Assembly: GCF_905171775.1 (NCBI RefSeq)
Contig: NC_053492.1
Span: 330,096,690-330,160,689, forward strand
Direction: 5' to 3'
Length of the DNA stretch: 64,000 nt
DNA from: Rana temporaria
Taxonomy: Eukaryota > Chordata > Amphibia > Anura > Ranidae
The notes under the pieces are model-generated. The model made no database searches. It had not been told where the DNA came from and saw only the letters and a list, made by a program, of their open reading frames with translations. Positions 23,611-35,471 of this stretch are shown here, piece by piece (positions within the stretch are counted from its first letter, which is position 1; each line of letters begins with the position of its first letter). A program made the translations under genes and the position numbers.

Positions 23611-24788
23611 CATTTAGAAGCTTATGTCACACATCACCCACTCTTCTAACCACTTGAAGAAAAAGCCCTTTCTGACACTGTTTGTTTACATAAAAACATA
23701 TTATTTTTTTGCAAGAAAGTTAAGTTGAACCCCCAAACATTATATATTTTTTTAAAGCAAAGGCCCTACAGAGTAAAATGATGGGTGTTGAATTTTTTTT
23801 TCCACACAGTATTTGCGCAGCGTTTTTTCAAACGCATTTTGTGGGGAAAAAATACACTTTTTTTTATTTTAAAGCACCAAAACACACTATATTGCCCAAA
23901 TTATTGATGAAATAAAAATGATGATCTTAGGCCGAGTACATGGATACCAAACACGACATACTTTAAAATTGCGCACAAACGCGCAGTGGCGACAAACTAC
24001 ATACATTTTTAAAAGCCTTTAAAAGCCTTTACAGGTTACCACATTAGTTTTACAGAGTAGGTCTACTGCTAAAATGACTGCCCTCGATCTGCCCTTCGCG
24101 GTGATACCTCACATGCATGGTGCAATTGCTGTTTACATATGACTCCAGACCGACGCTTGCAGGGGGGGACAGGGATGCTTTTTTTTTTTTTTTTTTTTTT
24201 ATATATATTTATTTCGCTTTTTTTATTTTATTTGTTAACTGTTCCTTCAATTTTTTTTATTTTTTACCATTTTTATTGTTATCTCAGGGAATGTAAATAT
24301 CCCTTATGATAGCAATAGTTAGTGACAGGTACTCTTTTTTTAAAAAAAATGGGGTCTATTAGACCCTAGATCTTTCCTCTGCCCTCAAAGCATCTGACCA
24401 CACCAAGATCGGTGTGATAAAATGCTTTCCCATATTCTCAATGGCGCCGTTTATATCTGGGGGGGGGGACATTTCCTCCCACTGAATGTAAAAGCAGTCT
24501 AGAGGTTAATTAGCCGCTAGGACTGCTTTTACATGAAAGCCGACCGCTGACTGAAAAGAATGATACCAAGATTATGCCTAAACCCGCAGGCATCATTCTG
24601 GTATAACCATTCAAAGTCCAGCAACATACCAGTACCTTGATGGTTCTTGTTGGACATGTATTGTAACCTTTTTTTTTCATGCAGCCTGTTGGCTGAACGA
24701 AAAAAAGAATGATCGGTGGGTATGCCCACCATTAGAATACCTCCCTTTATCCACCCACTTCTAATGATGGACATACATGCACCATTTA
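23611..24788. other. piggyBac non-coding interior
   Basis: AT-rich sequence with poly-T runs (24180-24200) and no recognisable coding region between the tandem array and the duplicated MITE segment. Confidence 0.5.
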
Positions 24789-25660
24789 TATATGCCGAAG
24801 CATGGGGGCATCCTCCCACAAAAAAGTTATGCCGTGTGTACGGACTTTTCTATGCCGCGTACATACGGTCAGACTTTTCTATGCCGTGTACACATGGTCA
24901 GACTTTTCCACGGGAAAGCCTCCATAGGAATGTCAACCGTATGTACGCGGCATTAGGAGCAAAATCGCTCCTCCGCCCCTAATGCCCCCATGCTTCGGCA
25001 TATATGCTCTTTTTTGAACTGTGGTGGTGAAATCACCTCCTACAGCATTTGAGTCACGTATTTATATATATCGTGGGAGCAAACGCTGTTGCTGTCACGC
25101 TAAATAAATCCACGCTGCAACTGAATGGCGTACCTGCTAAGCAAATGATGGTTAACATTAAAACAAAGTAACATTCCAGTATAACAGTAAGATCATACCA
25201 TACCTGCAAAGCAAATACCAATAAAAAAAACATAGTAAAAAATAAAAAAAATTTTAACGCAACCTGTGCCTAAAATATATATATATATATATGCCGAAGA
25301 ATGGGGGCATCCTCCCGCAAAAAAGTTATGCCGCGTACACACGGTCGGACTTTTCTATGCCGCGTACACACGGTCGGACTTTTCTATGCCGTGTACACAT
25401 GGTCAGACTTTTCCACGGGAAAGCCTCCGTAGGAATGTCAACCGTATGTACGCGGCATTAGGAGCAAAATCGCTCCTCCGCCCCTAATGCCCCCATGCTT
25501 CGGCATATATGCTCTTTTTTTTAACTGTGGTGGTGAAATCACCTCCTACAGCACTGGAGTCGCGGCTTTATATATTGTGGGAGCAAACGCTGTTGCTGTC
25601 AAGATAAATAAGTCCACGCAACAGCTGAATGGCGTACCTGAAAACAGTAAAGTAAATTAC
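24789..25660. repeat. Tandem duplication (about 500 bp) carrying MITE-in-MITE
   Basis: Two copies of one segment start at about 24791 and 25292. Each has an outer inverted pair TATGCCGAAGCATGGGGGCA / TGCCCCCATGCTTCGGCATA and, within it, a smaller MITE bounded by TTA duplications: 24830-24952 and 25329-25457, ends TGCCGYGTACA and TGTACGCGGCA. Each copy continues into GTGGTGGTGAAATCACCTCC. The duplication took place after the small MITE had inserted. Confidence 0.8.
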
Positions 25661-25929
25661 ATACCTGAAAAGCAAGCATGAAAAAACATAACAATAAAAC
25701 TTTGCAGAATAGAATACAGTAAAAAAAGAGAAGAACAATAGAGAGAGAATAGAGAGGGAGAGAACAATAAAACGACAACAATTTTTTTTTTTTTTTCTTT
25801 TTTTTTTTTAACACTTTTTTTTGTAACTGTTCAACTTTTCGGTTCCAGGTTTGGGTCTCTCAAAATGCGATGGCATCTTGGGAGACCCTGTGTAAGTGAG
25901 CCTAGCCTGTGAAATGTTTTTACCCTACA

Positions 25930-28385
25930 CTAATAATTAACTTGTGTGTGGAAGCGTTCAAAACATTCACCAATACAAAGACCAGGATCGGCAGGACATT
26001 TGGGACAAAAATAACGGGTGTCACGCCTAAATCCGCGCTTGGTACAGACACGACATCTTCTTTGGGGGGTTCGTTGGGTAGGGGTACTCTCGAGGGCATA
26101 TGAAAAATGCCTCTCATGCAGTCGGCTTACTGCATTTGGTTGGGGATGGTGAGGTACAGTACCGCCTGGATACAGGAGTTCTGTGATGATCTCCTTCTGG
26201 AATGCAAGAAAGGATCCATTCTGTCCTGAAGCTCTGTATAAGACATGAGCATTCAGTAGAGCCAATTGAAATAAATGTAGAGACACTTTTTTGTACCAGC
26301 GTCTCGTCTTGCGGGCAATATGATACGGCGCCATCAACTGGTCGTTGAGGTCCACCCCTCCCATATTTTGGTTATATTCGTGGACACAGAGGGGTTTCTC
26401 CACAACACCAGTCGCCGTACGAATTTGTACTGTCGTGTCTGCGTGAAGGGTGGTAAGAACGAAAACATTCCTATTGTCCCGCCACTTCACAGCGAGCAAA
26501 TTTTTACATCTGAAGCAGGCTCTCGCCCCCAGCCTTAGATGAGAATCTACAAGCCTCTGGGGAAAGCCCCGGCGATTAGGTCGCACGGTGCCACATGCTC
26601 CAATCTGTTGATCAAACAAGTGACTAAAAAGTGGCACGCTGCTGTAAAAATTGTCCACATACAAGTGGTACCCCTTTCCGAATAAGGGTGACACCAAGTC
26701 CCAAACGATCTTGCCAGCGCTCCCATGTAATCTGGGCATCCTTCCGGCTCTACCTGACTATCTTTGCCCTCGTAAACCCTAAAGCTCCATGTGTAGCCTG
26801 TGGCCCTGTCACAGAGCTTATAGAGCTTGACCCCGTATCTGGCACGCTTGTTGGGAATGTACTGCTTGAAAGACAAGCGGCCAGCAAATTTAATGAGGGA
26901 CTCATCAACGCATACAACCTGCTGGGGATTAAACAAGGCTGCAAAACGTTCGTTGAAATGGTTTACGAGGGGCCGAATTTTGTAGAGCTGGTCAAATTCA
27001 GGGTCTCCACGTGGACGACAAAGTGCATTGTCACTGAAATGCAGGAATCGCAGGATCGCCTCGTATCGTTTCCTGGCCATATGAGCAGAGAACACGGGCA
27101 TATGGTCAATTGGATGTGCAACGACGGAAATGGGTGTATGCCCATGTTGAGGGTAAGGCCGGGTACACACGGACAAACATGTATGGTGAAAGCGGTCCGT
27201 CGGACCGTTTTCACCATACATGTCTGCCAGAGGGCTTCTGTACGATGGTTGTACACACCATCGTACAGAAGTCCGCGCGTAAACAATACGCGGGGCGTGT
27301 CCGCGGTGTCGCCGCGTCGATGACGCGGTGTCGCCGCGACAATGACGCGGCGACGTGGGCGGCCCGCCTTTAAAATGCTTCCACGCATGCGTCGAAGTCA
27401 TTCGACGCATGCGAGGGACGGCGGGCGCCTGGACATGTACGGTAGGTCTGTACTGACGACCGTACATGTCCGAGCGGGCTGAATTCCAGCGGGCTGTTTT
27501 AAAACAAGTCCAGGAATATTTGCCCGCTGGGAAAAGGCCCGGCGGGCAAATGTTTGCTGGAATTCGGCCCGCTCGCGCCCACACACGACCAAACATGTCT
27601 GCTGAAACTGGCCTGCGGGCCAGTTTCAGCAGACATGTTTGCTCGTGAGTATGGGGCCTAAGGCCCAGAAAGGTCTTAAATTCGGAAACCTCAATAGGTT
27701 TCCATTCTTTGGCAAGGAGAGACTGGGGATTAGCGGCGATGTAGGTACCAGCATATAAATTACTCTGGTCCACAATAGATCTATAGAGATCTTCTGTGAA
27801 ATACAGCGAATAAAAATCAAGTGCCATAAAATTCGCTGTATCCACCTGAATACCGGGTTGGCCAGTGAATGGGGGAAGTACGGGTTCTGCAGAAGTGGTG
27901 GGGACCCAATCAGCATAGGCGAATTCTGCAGGAAGGGCACTATGGGCACGACGGGCCTGTCTTTGTCTTCTTCTTTGTGGCAGCGGGACACTACTTGTGC
28001 TTGCCACCTCGCCAGCTTGAACTGCACTTATGGGACTCGCCACGTCGCCACGTCTTACTGCAGTGCTGGATGAACGACCAGGGTGTACTAGGCCGCTGGT
28101 GCTTGCCAATCCACCAGAAGGAATAGCGGCGCTAGTACTGGCTCTCTGCTCCATACGAGGAACCTGCGGTTCTTGCTGCTCAACAACATCAGAACGGGGT
28201 CGGGTACGCCTGGCCTTAGCAGGGACCACAACTCCGTCGTCCGAGCTATCTGACATGGAGCCGCTGTCGTAAACGGGTTCGTATTCTGAGCCTGATTCTG
28301 ACAGATGCGTGACCTCCTCTTCTTCACTATCTGTCATGCACAGAATCCTGACGGCCTTTTCACCAGTGTACATTCGCTTTGCCAT
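25930..28385 (-). pseudogene. piggyBac transposase (PGBD-like), MITE-interrupted
   Basis: The cut-and-paste transposase acting at TTAA. The N-terminus (28385) is acidic and Ser-rich (TDSEEEEVTHLSESGSEYEP), as in PGBD4-type proteins. The conserved domain begins near WVPTTSAEPVLPPFTGQPGI and FMALDFYSLYFTEDLYRSIV. Catalytic Asp candidates are all present: VVCVDESLIKFAG, GYHLYVDNFYSSVPLF and NMGGVDLNDQL. The C-terminal cysteine-rich domain CRVCTKRGFRRDTRYFCPKC ends at 25930. The MITE at 27157-27658 interrupts it after KTFLGL, and a frameshift lies near 26740-26760. The long reading frame through the MITE is fortuitous. Without these lesions length would be near 590-600 residues, normal for the family. 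Confidence 0.9.
27157..27658. mobile_element. TAA-flanked multi-hairpin MITE, copy 2
   Basis: Ends GGCCGGGTACACACGG and GTGAGTATGGGGCC with TAA duplication at 27154-27156 and 27659-27661. It contains the same hairpin units as copy 1, plus an extra GC-rich segment (27290-27360, CGCGGTGTCGCCGCG-like repeats) that copy 1 lacks. It is 502 bp and lies inside the piggyBac transposase. Confidence 0.85.
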
Positions 28386-28399
28386 TTTGGGCTCTAAAT

Positions 28400-30029
28400 T
28401 TAGTGGTACACTGGTGATGATTCACAGGTAAAAAAAGCACCTGACTATAGAAAGGAAAATGTAGAAAACGCTTCAAAAAAAACTGTTAGCGATCGCAGGG
28501 ATCAGGCCTGTCTCTGCGAACGCTGCAGTTATGTGTCTTGTGTTTTTGAAGTGACAGTGATCGATCGATACTGCACTTTGGTGGGTTGGGCTGAGCAGAG
28601 GGGGAAAACGCAGGTGCTAGCGGGTATCTGGGCTGATTCCGCTAACAATGCATTTTTGGGTACCCTAAACTGCTGGGTACGCTAGTATAGATCTGATCAG
28701 ATCAGGTATCGATCCGTTCAGATACTATACCACTAAGGGGGGTGTATGCTTTGCGAGTGGGTGTAAGCGGTACTGGCATTAACCTAACGCTACCTGGGGT
28801 GACGCAGACCCTGACTGACGCTAAAATTTAATTTATATCACCCGCCGGGCGATCAGGGGGTTAAACCTTTATTGGGTTATATACGGCGGGTGCCCTGATG
28901 CTATAAACAGCAAACTAACTAACCAGCGTCAACCGTAACACTTATACGGTGATCACTGGTGAAAGGGTTAACTAGGGGGCAATCAGGGGTTAAAAACTTT
29001 ATTTATGGGGGTACCTAACGCTATAGAACCTGGCGGTGAACCTCAAAAAAAACGAACTGCCTAGCGGCAACAGTGACACTAATACAGCGATCAGAAAATC
29101 GATCGCTTAGTGACACTGGCAATAGGGGGTGAAAGGGTTAACTAGGGGGCAATCAGGGGTTAAAAACTTTATTTATGGGGGTACCTAACGCTATAGAACC
29201 TGGCGGCGAATCTCAAAAAAAACTAACTGCCTAGCGGCAACAGTGACACTAATACAGCTATCAGAAAATCGATCGCTTAGTGACACTGGTAATAGGGGGT
29301 GAAAGGGTTAACTAGGGGGCAATCAGGGGTTAAAAACTTTATTTTTGGGGGTACCTAACGCTATAGAACCTGGCGGCGAACCTCAAAAAAAACTAACCGA
29401 AAATCGATCGCTTAGTGACACTGGCAATAGGGGGTGAAAGGGTTAACTAGGGCGGTGATCAAGGGGTTAAACCTTTATTAGGGGGGGTAGGGGGCTACCC
29501 TGGACCTAAAGGGGGCTAAAACTAACTGCCCTAACACTTTTTTCTGTAACACTGACACTAAATGCAGTAATCAGAAAATAAATGATCACTGCATTCAGTG
29601 ACACTGTTACAGGAGACTGGGGGGGGGGTGATCGGCGGTGACTGGGGGGGGTTAAATGTGCCTGTGTGAGCTGATGTTAGTGTGGTGTTGGTGGAACTTA
29701 CTGTGTGATGTCTTCTCTCCGCAGCGGTGGTCGATATGACCACCACGAGGAGAGATCACACACTTCCCTCTTCCTGTGTTTACACTAAACACAGGAAGAG
29801 GCGGGGGGGGCGCTGGCATTGGCTGAGAGCGATCGAAAGGGGGTGGCTGAAAACGAACAGCCGCCCCCTCATCCCGGATCGCTTCTACAGCTTACTGGAC
29901 CGCCGCATGTAACGGGGGGGTCCCGATCGGACCCCCGACCCACGTCAAGCAGAGGACGTACAGGTACGTGCATGTGCCTGTCCGTGCCATTCTGCTGACG
30001 TATATTTACATGAGGCGGTCCTTAAGTGG
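28400..30029. other. piggyBac 5' subterminal region with 180-bp triple repeat
   Basis: Non-coding sequence upstream of the transposase. Three units (about 28950, 29130, 29310) share GGGTTAACTAGGGGGCAATC and CTAACGCTATAGAACCTGGC. The final 300 bp include an inverted pair CCTCTTCCTGTGTTTA / TAAACACAGGAAGAGG (29767-29803) and the terminal CGTATATTTACATGAGGCGG before CTTAAGTGG. The same region, reversed, is found at about 61005-61740. Confidence 0.7.
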
Positions 30030-30033
30030 TTAA

Positions 30034-30666
30034 TATTAAATCTATACGGGACATTGAGTGATGTGAGGCCGAGAAGCAGGAGTATGCTCTGTCTGAGGGG
30101 TGGCCATATCTCCACGTATCAACGAGGTTGAAGTCCGTGAGGAGTCTCGCGATTCTCGTGGGATGTGGCACCACCGATGCGGCTGAGGTTCCAGCCATCT
30201 TGTCTAGGGAGGGGTCTAGCACATTGTTAAAATCGCCCAACCAGACTGCTGGCGTATCAGGATGAAGGGCCATAAAATCAAACCCAGCAACCAAAATAGT
30301 GGAGTGGAACGGAGGTGGGACATAAAATGCCATTAGTAAAAGCACATCCCCATGCAGCTTAGCTTTCAAGAAGACATACCTGCCCTGCGGGTCTATTACT
30401 GAATCCTGGAGTTAAAAATGAGCCGTTTTGGCAATTAACAGTGAAACCCCTCTGGATTGAGAGGTGTGGACTGAGTGGAATCCCCAGCCCACCCATGGCC
30501 GTCTGTGTGTTCTCTGGATTGAGCCCTCCGCATGAGTCTCCACCAGGACCACTACATCCGCCCTCTGCTTGTTAAGTACTGCAAAAATCGCAGATTGCTT
30601 GATCGGATCTCTCATCCCGCGGACATTCCAAGTAAGTAACTTCAGTGTGGCCATGGGATGAGACAT
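30034..30666 (-). pseudogene. L1-A ORF2 endonuclease domain
   Basis: The apurinic-type endonuclease that nicks target DNA at the N-terminus of ORF2. The start at 30666 is followed by LKLLTWNVRGM (first catalytic Asn), then VVLVETHAEGS (catalytic Glu) and VWLGDFNNVLDPSLDK (catalytic Asp/Asn), ending with SHHSMSRIDLIL (the late Arg-Ile-Asp). A frame change lies between 30370 and 30411. The piggyBac at 30029 cuts it right after SRIDLIL, before the last conserved His. Confidence 0.9.
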
Positions 30667-30699
30667 GAGGAATATGAAACCCCAGGATTCAGACAACAT

Positions 30700-31695
30700 T
30701 CAATTACAATCAGTGACACACCAAGACCACGCTCAAGTACATTGATGCATACTAGTACAATCACAGTTGTATACCATCCAGGGACGTTTTGCTCAAATAA
30801 AAAGTAAAGTAAGAAAAAAAAAGCACTAACGAAAAACATTTGAACCCGCCCAACCCCCCTCCCTGCCCTGCACTGTCCCCAACTGGTGCGGGCTTGAACC
30901 CTCAACTGCCAACAAGGCAAGAGAAGCACCCAGATCATAGCAGAAAAACTGAATTTCAAAAATAAACACAAGGGGGTCACCAGCACAGTCCTAGATGGTA
31001 TTCGGACAGACCACACAGGGGAGGTCTGTGCTGTGACACCCCCTCCAGTCCTGGTTGTGGGTTGCTGCAGGTGGGGCTAAACTTTGCTGTGTGCTATGTC
31101 ACAGTGTAGGACTACACTTGCTGTCCATTGCGAGCCCTTATGTAGAACTCTTCCCTCCACCGGGGGAAGGAGAGTCATGGAAAGGAATAAATAAAAGTCC
31201 TTTAAAAAAATGTCCAACAAAAGAAAAATAGAAAAAGTGGCTACCACCCCATCCAGGTCCCCGTGATGCCGTACAGGCGGTCAGGTATCGTGGGCAACCT
31301 GTCTCCCCAGTGAAGGAACAAACTGTGCGGGTAAGGGGGGAAAAGCAGCGGTGGACACCTCAGCCTTGCAGACACAGTACTCCCCACGGGGGGGTCACAT
31401 ATTGGGAAAAGGTTGCCTCTCCTGTGGTCACACGGCTGCGGGGCCCCGGGTATCAGAGAGCAATGTCAGAATGCTATATGGAGCCCCCGCCAGCACAAAG
31501 GGGGAGAGGGAGCGACAGCCCAGGGATGAAAAGGGGACAAAAGGTGGTGGGACCGATCGCCCCACGGGAGGCGGACAGGAATAAATGGGGAGGACCCCCC
31601 GAACATGGGGGGATCACAGGTTTCCTGCGGGAGCAGGCGAAATGAACTGCAAGGTTAAGGCACTAGGAACGTCAATGTAGAAAACAGCATGGTAC
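30700..31695. other. L1-A inter-ORF region
   Basis: Lies between the ORF1 stop (31696) and the ORF2 start (30666). I see no conserved protein. Longish for an L1 spacer, so it may hold decayed ORF1 tail or a short insertion I cannot resolve. Confidence 0.4.
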
Positions 31696-32564
31696 TTATC
31701 TGCGTCTCTCCTGCCGCTCCAACCAGGCTATAACCTCATCCGGATCATTGAAGAAGTGCGCTTGGTCCTCACCCTCCACACGTAGACGGGCCGGGAACAA
31801 CATGGCGTATTTCACATGCTTGACGCGCAGACGCCGTTTGGCTTCCATGAAGGTTTTGGACCTCAGCCGAGAAATTCGGAAATCCGGAAAGACAGCCACC
31901 ATCTTGTTGTCAAAGGGGATGTTGCCCCTCTCTCTGCTCAGGCGAAGGATGGCATCCCTGTCCCTGAAGTTGAGAAACTTTGCTATGAATGTGCGGGGGG
32001 GTGCCCCAGGTGGCGGCGGCCTGCCCGACATGCGGTGTGCACGCTCCACAGCGAACATAGGGGAGAAGGCCTCTCTGCCATAGGTATCGCACAGCAGCTT
32101 TTCCAGGAAGACTTGTGGGTCTCTCCCCTCTACCCCCTCGGGAAGGCCGATGAACCTAAGGTTACACCTTCAGGTTATGTTCTTGAGGTCGTCTTGTTTC
32201 TGTAATAGCTGGTTGATCTGCAGCTGCATGGCTTCTGAGGAGTGTTAGAGGGGGGGGAGGGAATCTTCAACAGTATCCAGCCTCACCTCCGCATCGGTAA
32301 CCCTCTCCCTCAGCTTCTGGATGTCCTGTCTCACCAGGGAGATATCCACCTTCACCTCCTCTATCCTCGCCGTGAGGGTGGTCTGGCAGGCCGCTACTGC
32401 TTCTTGGCAGGAGGTAATAGCCAGCAGCACCTTGGCTCTATCAGCGCCGACCGCCGCCTCCCCCGACCTCGTGGCACAGCCATCTTTTCCGGGGAGTCCT
32501 TCTCCTGGCGAAGATACTGCTCAAGTTTGGAGACAGTAGACTTGGTTGCTTTCGGCGGGGCCAT
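31696..32564 (-). pseudogene. L1-A ORF1 (RNA-binding chaperone)
   Basis: Encodes the trimeric nucleic-acid-binding ORF1p. The start at 32564 reads MAPPKATKSTVSKLEQYLRQ. A heptad-like coiled coil follows (32430-32245: RIEEVKVDISLVRQDIQKLR, VTDAEVRLDTVEDSL). The RRM and C-terminal domains lie at 32058-31696 with FAVERAHRMSGRPPPPGAP, PRTFIAKFLNFRDRDAILRL and MVAVFPDFRISRLRSKTFME, the usual L1 order. Frame changes lie near 32440 and 32070-32240. Position just inside the 5' end (32711) agrees with a short 5' UTR or slight truncation. Confidence 0.85.
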
Positions 32565-33860
32565 GGTCACAGCGTCACCCGGGGTCAGCGAGAGTCTTTC
32601 AGGGCTTAAAATCGCGGGTGGAAGCCCAGGATATAACGGTAAGGATGATCATCCGGCGGAGCTCAGCTGTCTAGCGTCCTATCCCATGCCGCTCCAGGCC
32701 ACGCCCCCCGCAAGTCCGGTTTTAAATGATTTTTTTTCTTTCAGAAATGACACTTTGTGCAGGGACAGTGAAAGTACTAAGTACTGGAAACATGCGCTAT
32801 TTCACATGCTAACTTTACACCCCCCCTCGGTACGAAATTTAAAGGAATATTTCACTTTTATTGTTTCACTTTTAGCATTATTAAATTCACTGCTCCCGAA
32901 AAAACAGCAGTTTTTAAAACTTTTTTTTTTGCATTGATACATGTCCCCTGGGGCAGGACCCAGGTCCCCAAACACTTTTTAGGACAATAACTTGCATATT
33001 AGACTTTAAAATGAGCACTTTAGATTTCAAATTTTTCGAGTCCCATAGACTTTAACGGGGTTCTAAAGTTTATACGAACACTTGGTGTGTTCGCAAGTTC
33101 TGGTGCGAACCGAACAGGGGGGTGTTCGGCTCATCCCTAGTTACCAAGCTTTGCAGGGCGAATTTGAACCTACATACATATACAATTATGTTTTATTCAT
33201 CACCTATTTGTGTCATGAATGACACTCTTTCGTTTGTTTCACATTTACACATCAGTCTTATGTATGTATATTAGGTTTATTAGATTTTATTTAAGTCTCA
33301 CTTTTATTGATTTTTATTGATTTTTACTTTTATCATTATTTGATTTAATTAGAATTTTCGTATGTGTGTTATTTTACTCGTCTGGTCCACTCCTGCAGGT
33401 GATTGTCATCGCCACAATTAGCGATGACCAGTCACAGGCAGGGCGGACCACACAATGGGGCCAGATCCACAAAAGAGATACGCCGACTTAACTCGATTTT
33501 TCTAATTTTACACGGCGTGTATCTTTGCGCCCGATCCTCAAAACGAGAAGCGCCTGAAATTCCGGCTTTTCCGTCCTACCTAAAAAAATTACACCGGCGC
33601 ATTCTCGTGCGCAAATTACGCTAGGCACGCCGCTTTATTTGATAGGCAAAGATGCAAATGAGGGAGATAGGGCGATCCACAGAATTAAGTGTGTGCGCCG
33701 TAGATTACGCCCTGTGCGCACCTGTTAGTTTCCTGGTGGGAATTTACACTTTATAAAAGCAGCCCTAATTTTACACATGCCGTCTGAATGTCTGCTGAAG
33801 CAACACCATTCAGGAAGAGCTCAGCACACACATGTTCAGGACTAAAATCTCTCTGCCAAA

Positions 33861-35038
33861 ATGCCAGGACCATCAATGATACTAGCTGCATTAGTGTCTA
33901 TAGAGGCACAAAGAAGGAGGAGGGCACAGAGGAGGAGGAGGAGGGCACAGGAGAGGGTATACCGCCCACGCCAAGATTTGTTTGGCATGCCAGCTTCTGA
34001 AGTATTCCGCAACTGCAGATTTACCCGTGAGGCCATCCTGGAATTAACAACAATACTTCAGGATGATCTTACCAGCCCAACACAACGCTCCCATGCACTG
34101 CAGCCACTCACCAAAGTACTGGCAACTTTGCATTTTCTTGCCACTGGCTCATTCCAACGCACAAGTGGAGGCGTGGCTGGGATGGCACAATCCTCCATCA
34201 GCAGGTGTGTGCACCAAGTGGTCCCTGCAATCCTGCGGTGCATGGGAAATCAGTTTCAAAAACCCACCCAGGAGGATCAGCGTTTAAAGACCATGACAGA
34301 CTTTTATCACATTGCCAGATTTCCACGCACCATCGGGGCCATTGATTGTACCCATGTGGCACTACAACCACCCCATGATACTGAGCACATGTTCCGGAAT
34401 CGTAAAGGCTGGCATTCCATCAATGTGCAAGTCATCGTAGATGCCCATGGCCTCATCTGGCACGTCTGTGCTAAATTTCCGGGATCCTGCCATGATAGTT
34501 ATATTTACCGGCAGACCCAGATCTCAAGAGATTTGGACCAGAACATGTATGGAGACAGCTGGCTGATTGGTGAGTGACATGTGTGTCAGGTATGTCCCCC
34601 CCATGATGCTCACATCACAAGGGGCACATGCATGACTAATATCCTCATGTCTTTTCCCTTACAGGTGACTCAGGATATGCCTTGGGACCTCATCTAATGA
34701 CCCCATTCAGGAACCCCCAAACCCCAGGAGAGCAACGCTACAACCAGGCGCACATACGAACCCGGGGAGTGGTTGAACGGACCTTTGGGCTTATGAAGTC
34801 CCGCTTCAGATGCCTGGATAAGTCTGGGGGTACACTGCTGTATTCCCCTGACTTTGTGTGCCAAATAATTGGGGCATGTTGTATACTCCACAACTTTGCC
34901 CTCAGAAGGGGACTGCATATTGACCTATGTGATGACCTGACCCCTGACCCAGGCAATACCCCCCCAACCAACTCTACCCGGTCTGCTGAGGGCACAGCAG
35001 CCAGGAGACGCCTTGCAGAAGGCATTTTTTCCCAGTAA
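33861..35038 (+). CDS. Harbinger transposase (HARBI1-like), two exons, intact
   Basis: DDE transposase of the PIF/Harbinger superfamily, related to host HARBI1, which works together with a Myb-like partner. Exon 1 is 33861-34569 and exon 2 34665-35038; the 95-bp intron has GTGAGT and TTTTCCCTTACAG borders. Splicing makes a frame of 360 codons without stops. An Arg-rich N-terminus (RRRRAQRRRRRAQERVYRPR) may be a nuclear signal. The HTH-like region is around AILELTTILQDDL to GMAQSSISRCVHQVV. Catalytic residues are Asp in TIGAIDCTHVAL, Asp in KFPGSCHDSYIY and Glu in GVVERTFGLMKSRFR. The spliced joint gives GDSGYALGPHLMTPF, the conserved LLGDSGYP-like block. The start was chosen as the first Met before the basic region. 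A poly(A) signal AATAAA lies at 35094-35099. Confidence 0.92.
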
Positions 35039-35093
35039 ACGTACATGATTAATGTCACAATAAGAATGTATCTTTTCCCTGTAAATGCACATC

Positions 35094-35099
35094 AATAAA
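35094..35099 (+). promoter_or_regulatory. Putative poly(A) signal of transposase
   Basis: AATAAA 56 bp after the stop codon of the Harbinger transposase, in the right orientation. A position-based call only. Confidence 0.5.
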
Positions 35100-35471
35100 G
35101 TCACAATGATAATGCATGAATGCACACCACTGTGGTTCCTAGCACAGACACATCACATGCACATCGAATTGGATTAGATCCAAGTCCCCCCCCCTTTGGG
35201 ACTTGGGAGCAGTAACGCCACGCCACGGCTCCAATTATGTCACTGTGCATTCATACACCATTCAGGAACCTGGGATTGCACTTCTCCCTGGTCCTGGGGA
35301 TCCCTTCTCCACCAAAACTGAGGGTGACACCCTTAATTTCTCAGGAATGCCACCCCCCCACATTCACACATCATTCACACACATAAATCAAATCATAAGT
35401 ACAGAAGACCAAATTAAATAATAAAAAAAAAAATGCATAAACAAAAAAACAAAAGTATCCCAGCAAATTAA
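35100..35471. other. Spacer between convergent Harbinger genes
   Basis: Non-coding, with an A-rich stretch near 35418-35455. No feature beyond the two gene ends. Confidence 0.5.

Larger units (their letters stand above)
19534..30029 (-). mobile_element. piggyBac element, 10.5 kb with internal repeats
   Basis: Ends CCACTTAAG and CTTAAGTGG are flanked by TTAA on both sides (19530-19533, 30030-30033), the defining piggyBac target. It encodes a PGBD4-like transposase on the minus strand (28385-25930). The element is unusually long because of an expanded array of about 390-bp repeats (19965-23610), a duplicated MITE-bearing segment (24789-25660), a triple 180-bp repeat (28950-29450) and a MITE in the transposase. 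It interrupts L1-A just after the endonuclease domain. Confidence 0.9.
10356..32711 (-). mobile_element. L1-type LINE (copy A), full length, split by DIRS and piggyBac
   Basis: Antisense LINE with its 3' end on the left (oligo-T from 10356, adjoining TTTATTGAGC) and its 5' end at 32711. AAGTCC on both sides (10350-10355, 32712-32717) is the target duplication within the hAT. It carries ORF1 (32564 to 31699) and ORF2 in three pieces: EN 30666-30034, RT 19529-17220, C-terminus 11363-10778. The DIRS and piggyBac insertions separate them. Own length without inserts is about 6 kb, normal for L1. Stops and frameshifts make it inactive. Confidence 0.85.
8013..33139. mobile_element. Non-autonomous hAT element, split by an L1
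   Basis: Terminal repeats TAGGGATGAGC at 8013 and GCTCATCCCTA ending at 33139 are bounded by an exact 8-bp duplication GTTACCAA (8005-8012, 33140-33147), the hallmark of hAT. The ends continue as long inverted repeats of about 420 bp (8013-8450 against 32718-33139). The middle (8450-10355) is itself a large palindrome. No transposase frame is present. After removal of the L1 (10356-32711) the element is about 2.8 kb. A fragment of the same family lies at 59704-59925. Confidence 0.85.

Noticed and set aside
20207..23617. Series of similar 60-120-codon ORFs on both strands (for example starting MKSKMYALRNLEGG)
   Set aside because: They recur once per 390-bp repeat unit, change with the unit's indels and lack any conserved protein feature. 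They are by-products of the tandem array.
26547..28385. 612-codon ORF as a novel fusion protein
   Set aside because: The central 168 codons are MITE sequence between TAA duplications; the same MITE occurs at two other non-coding sites. The flanks are the piggyBac transposase.
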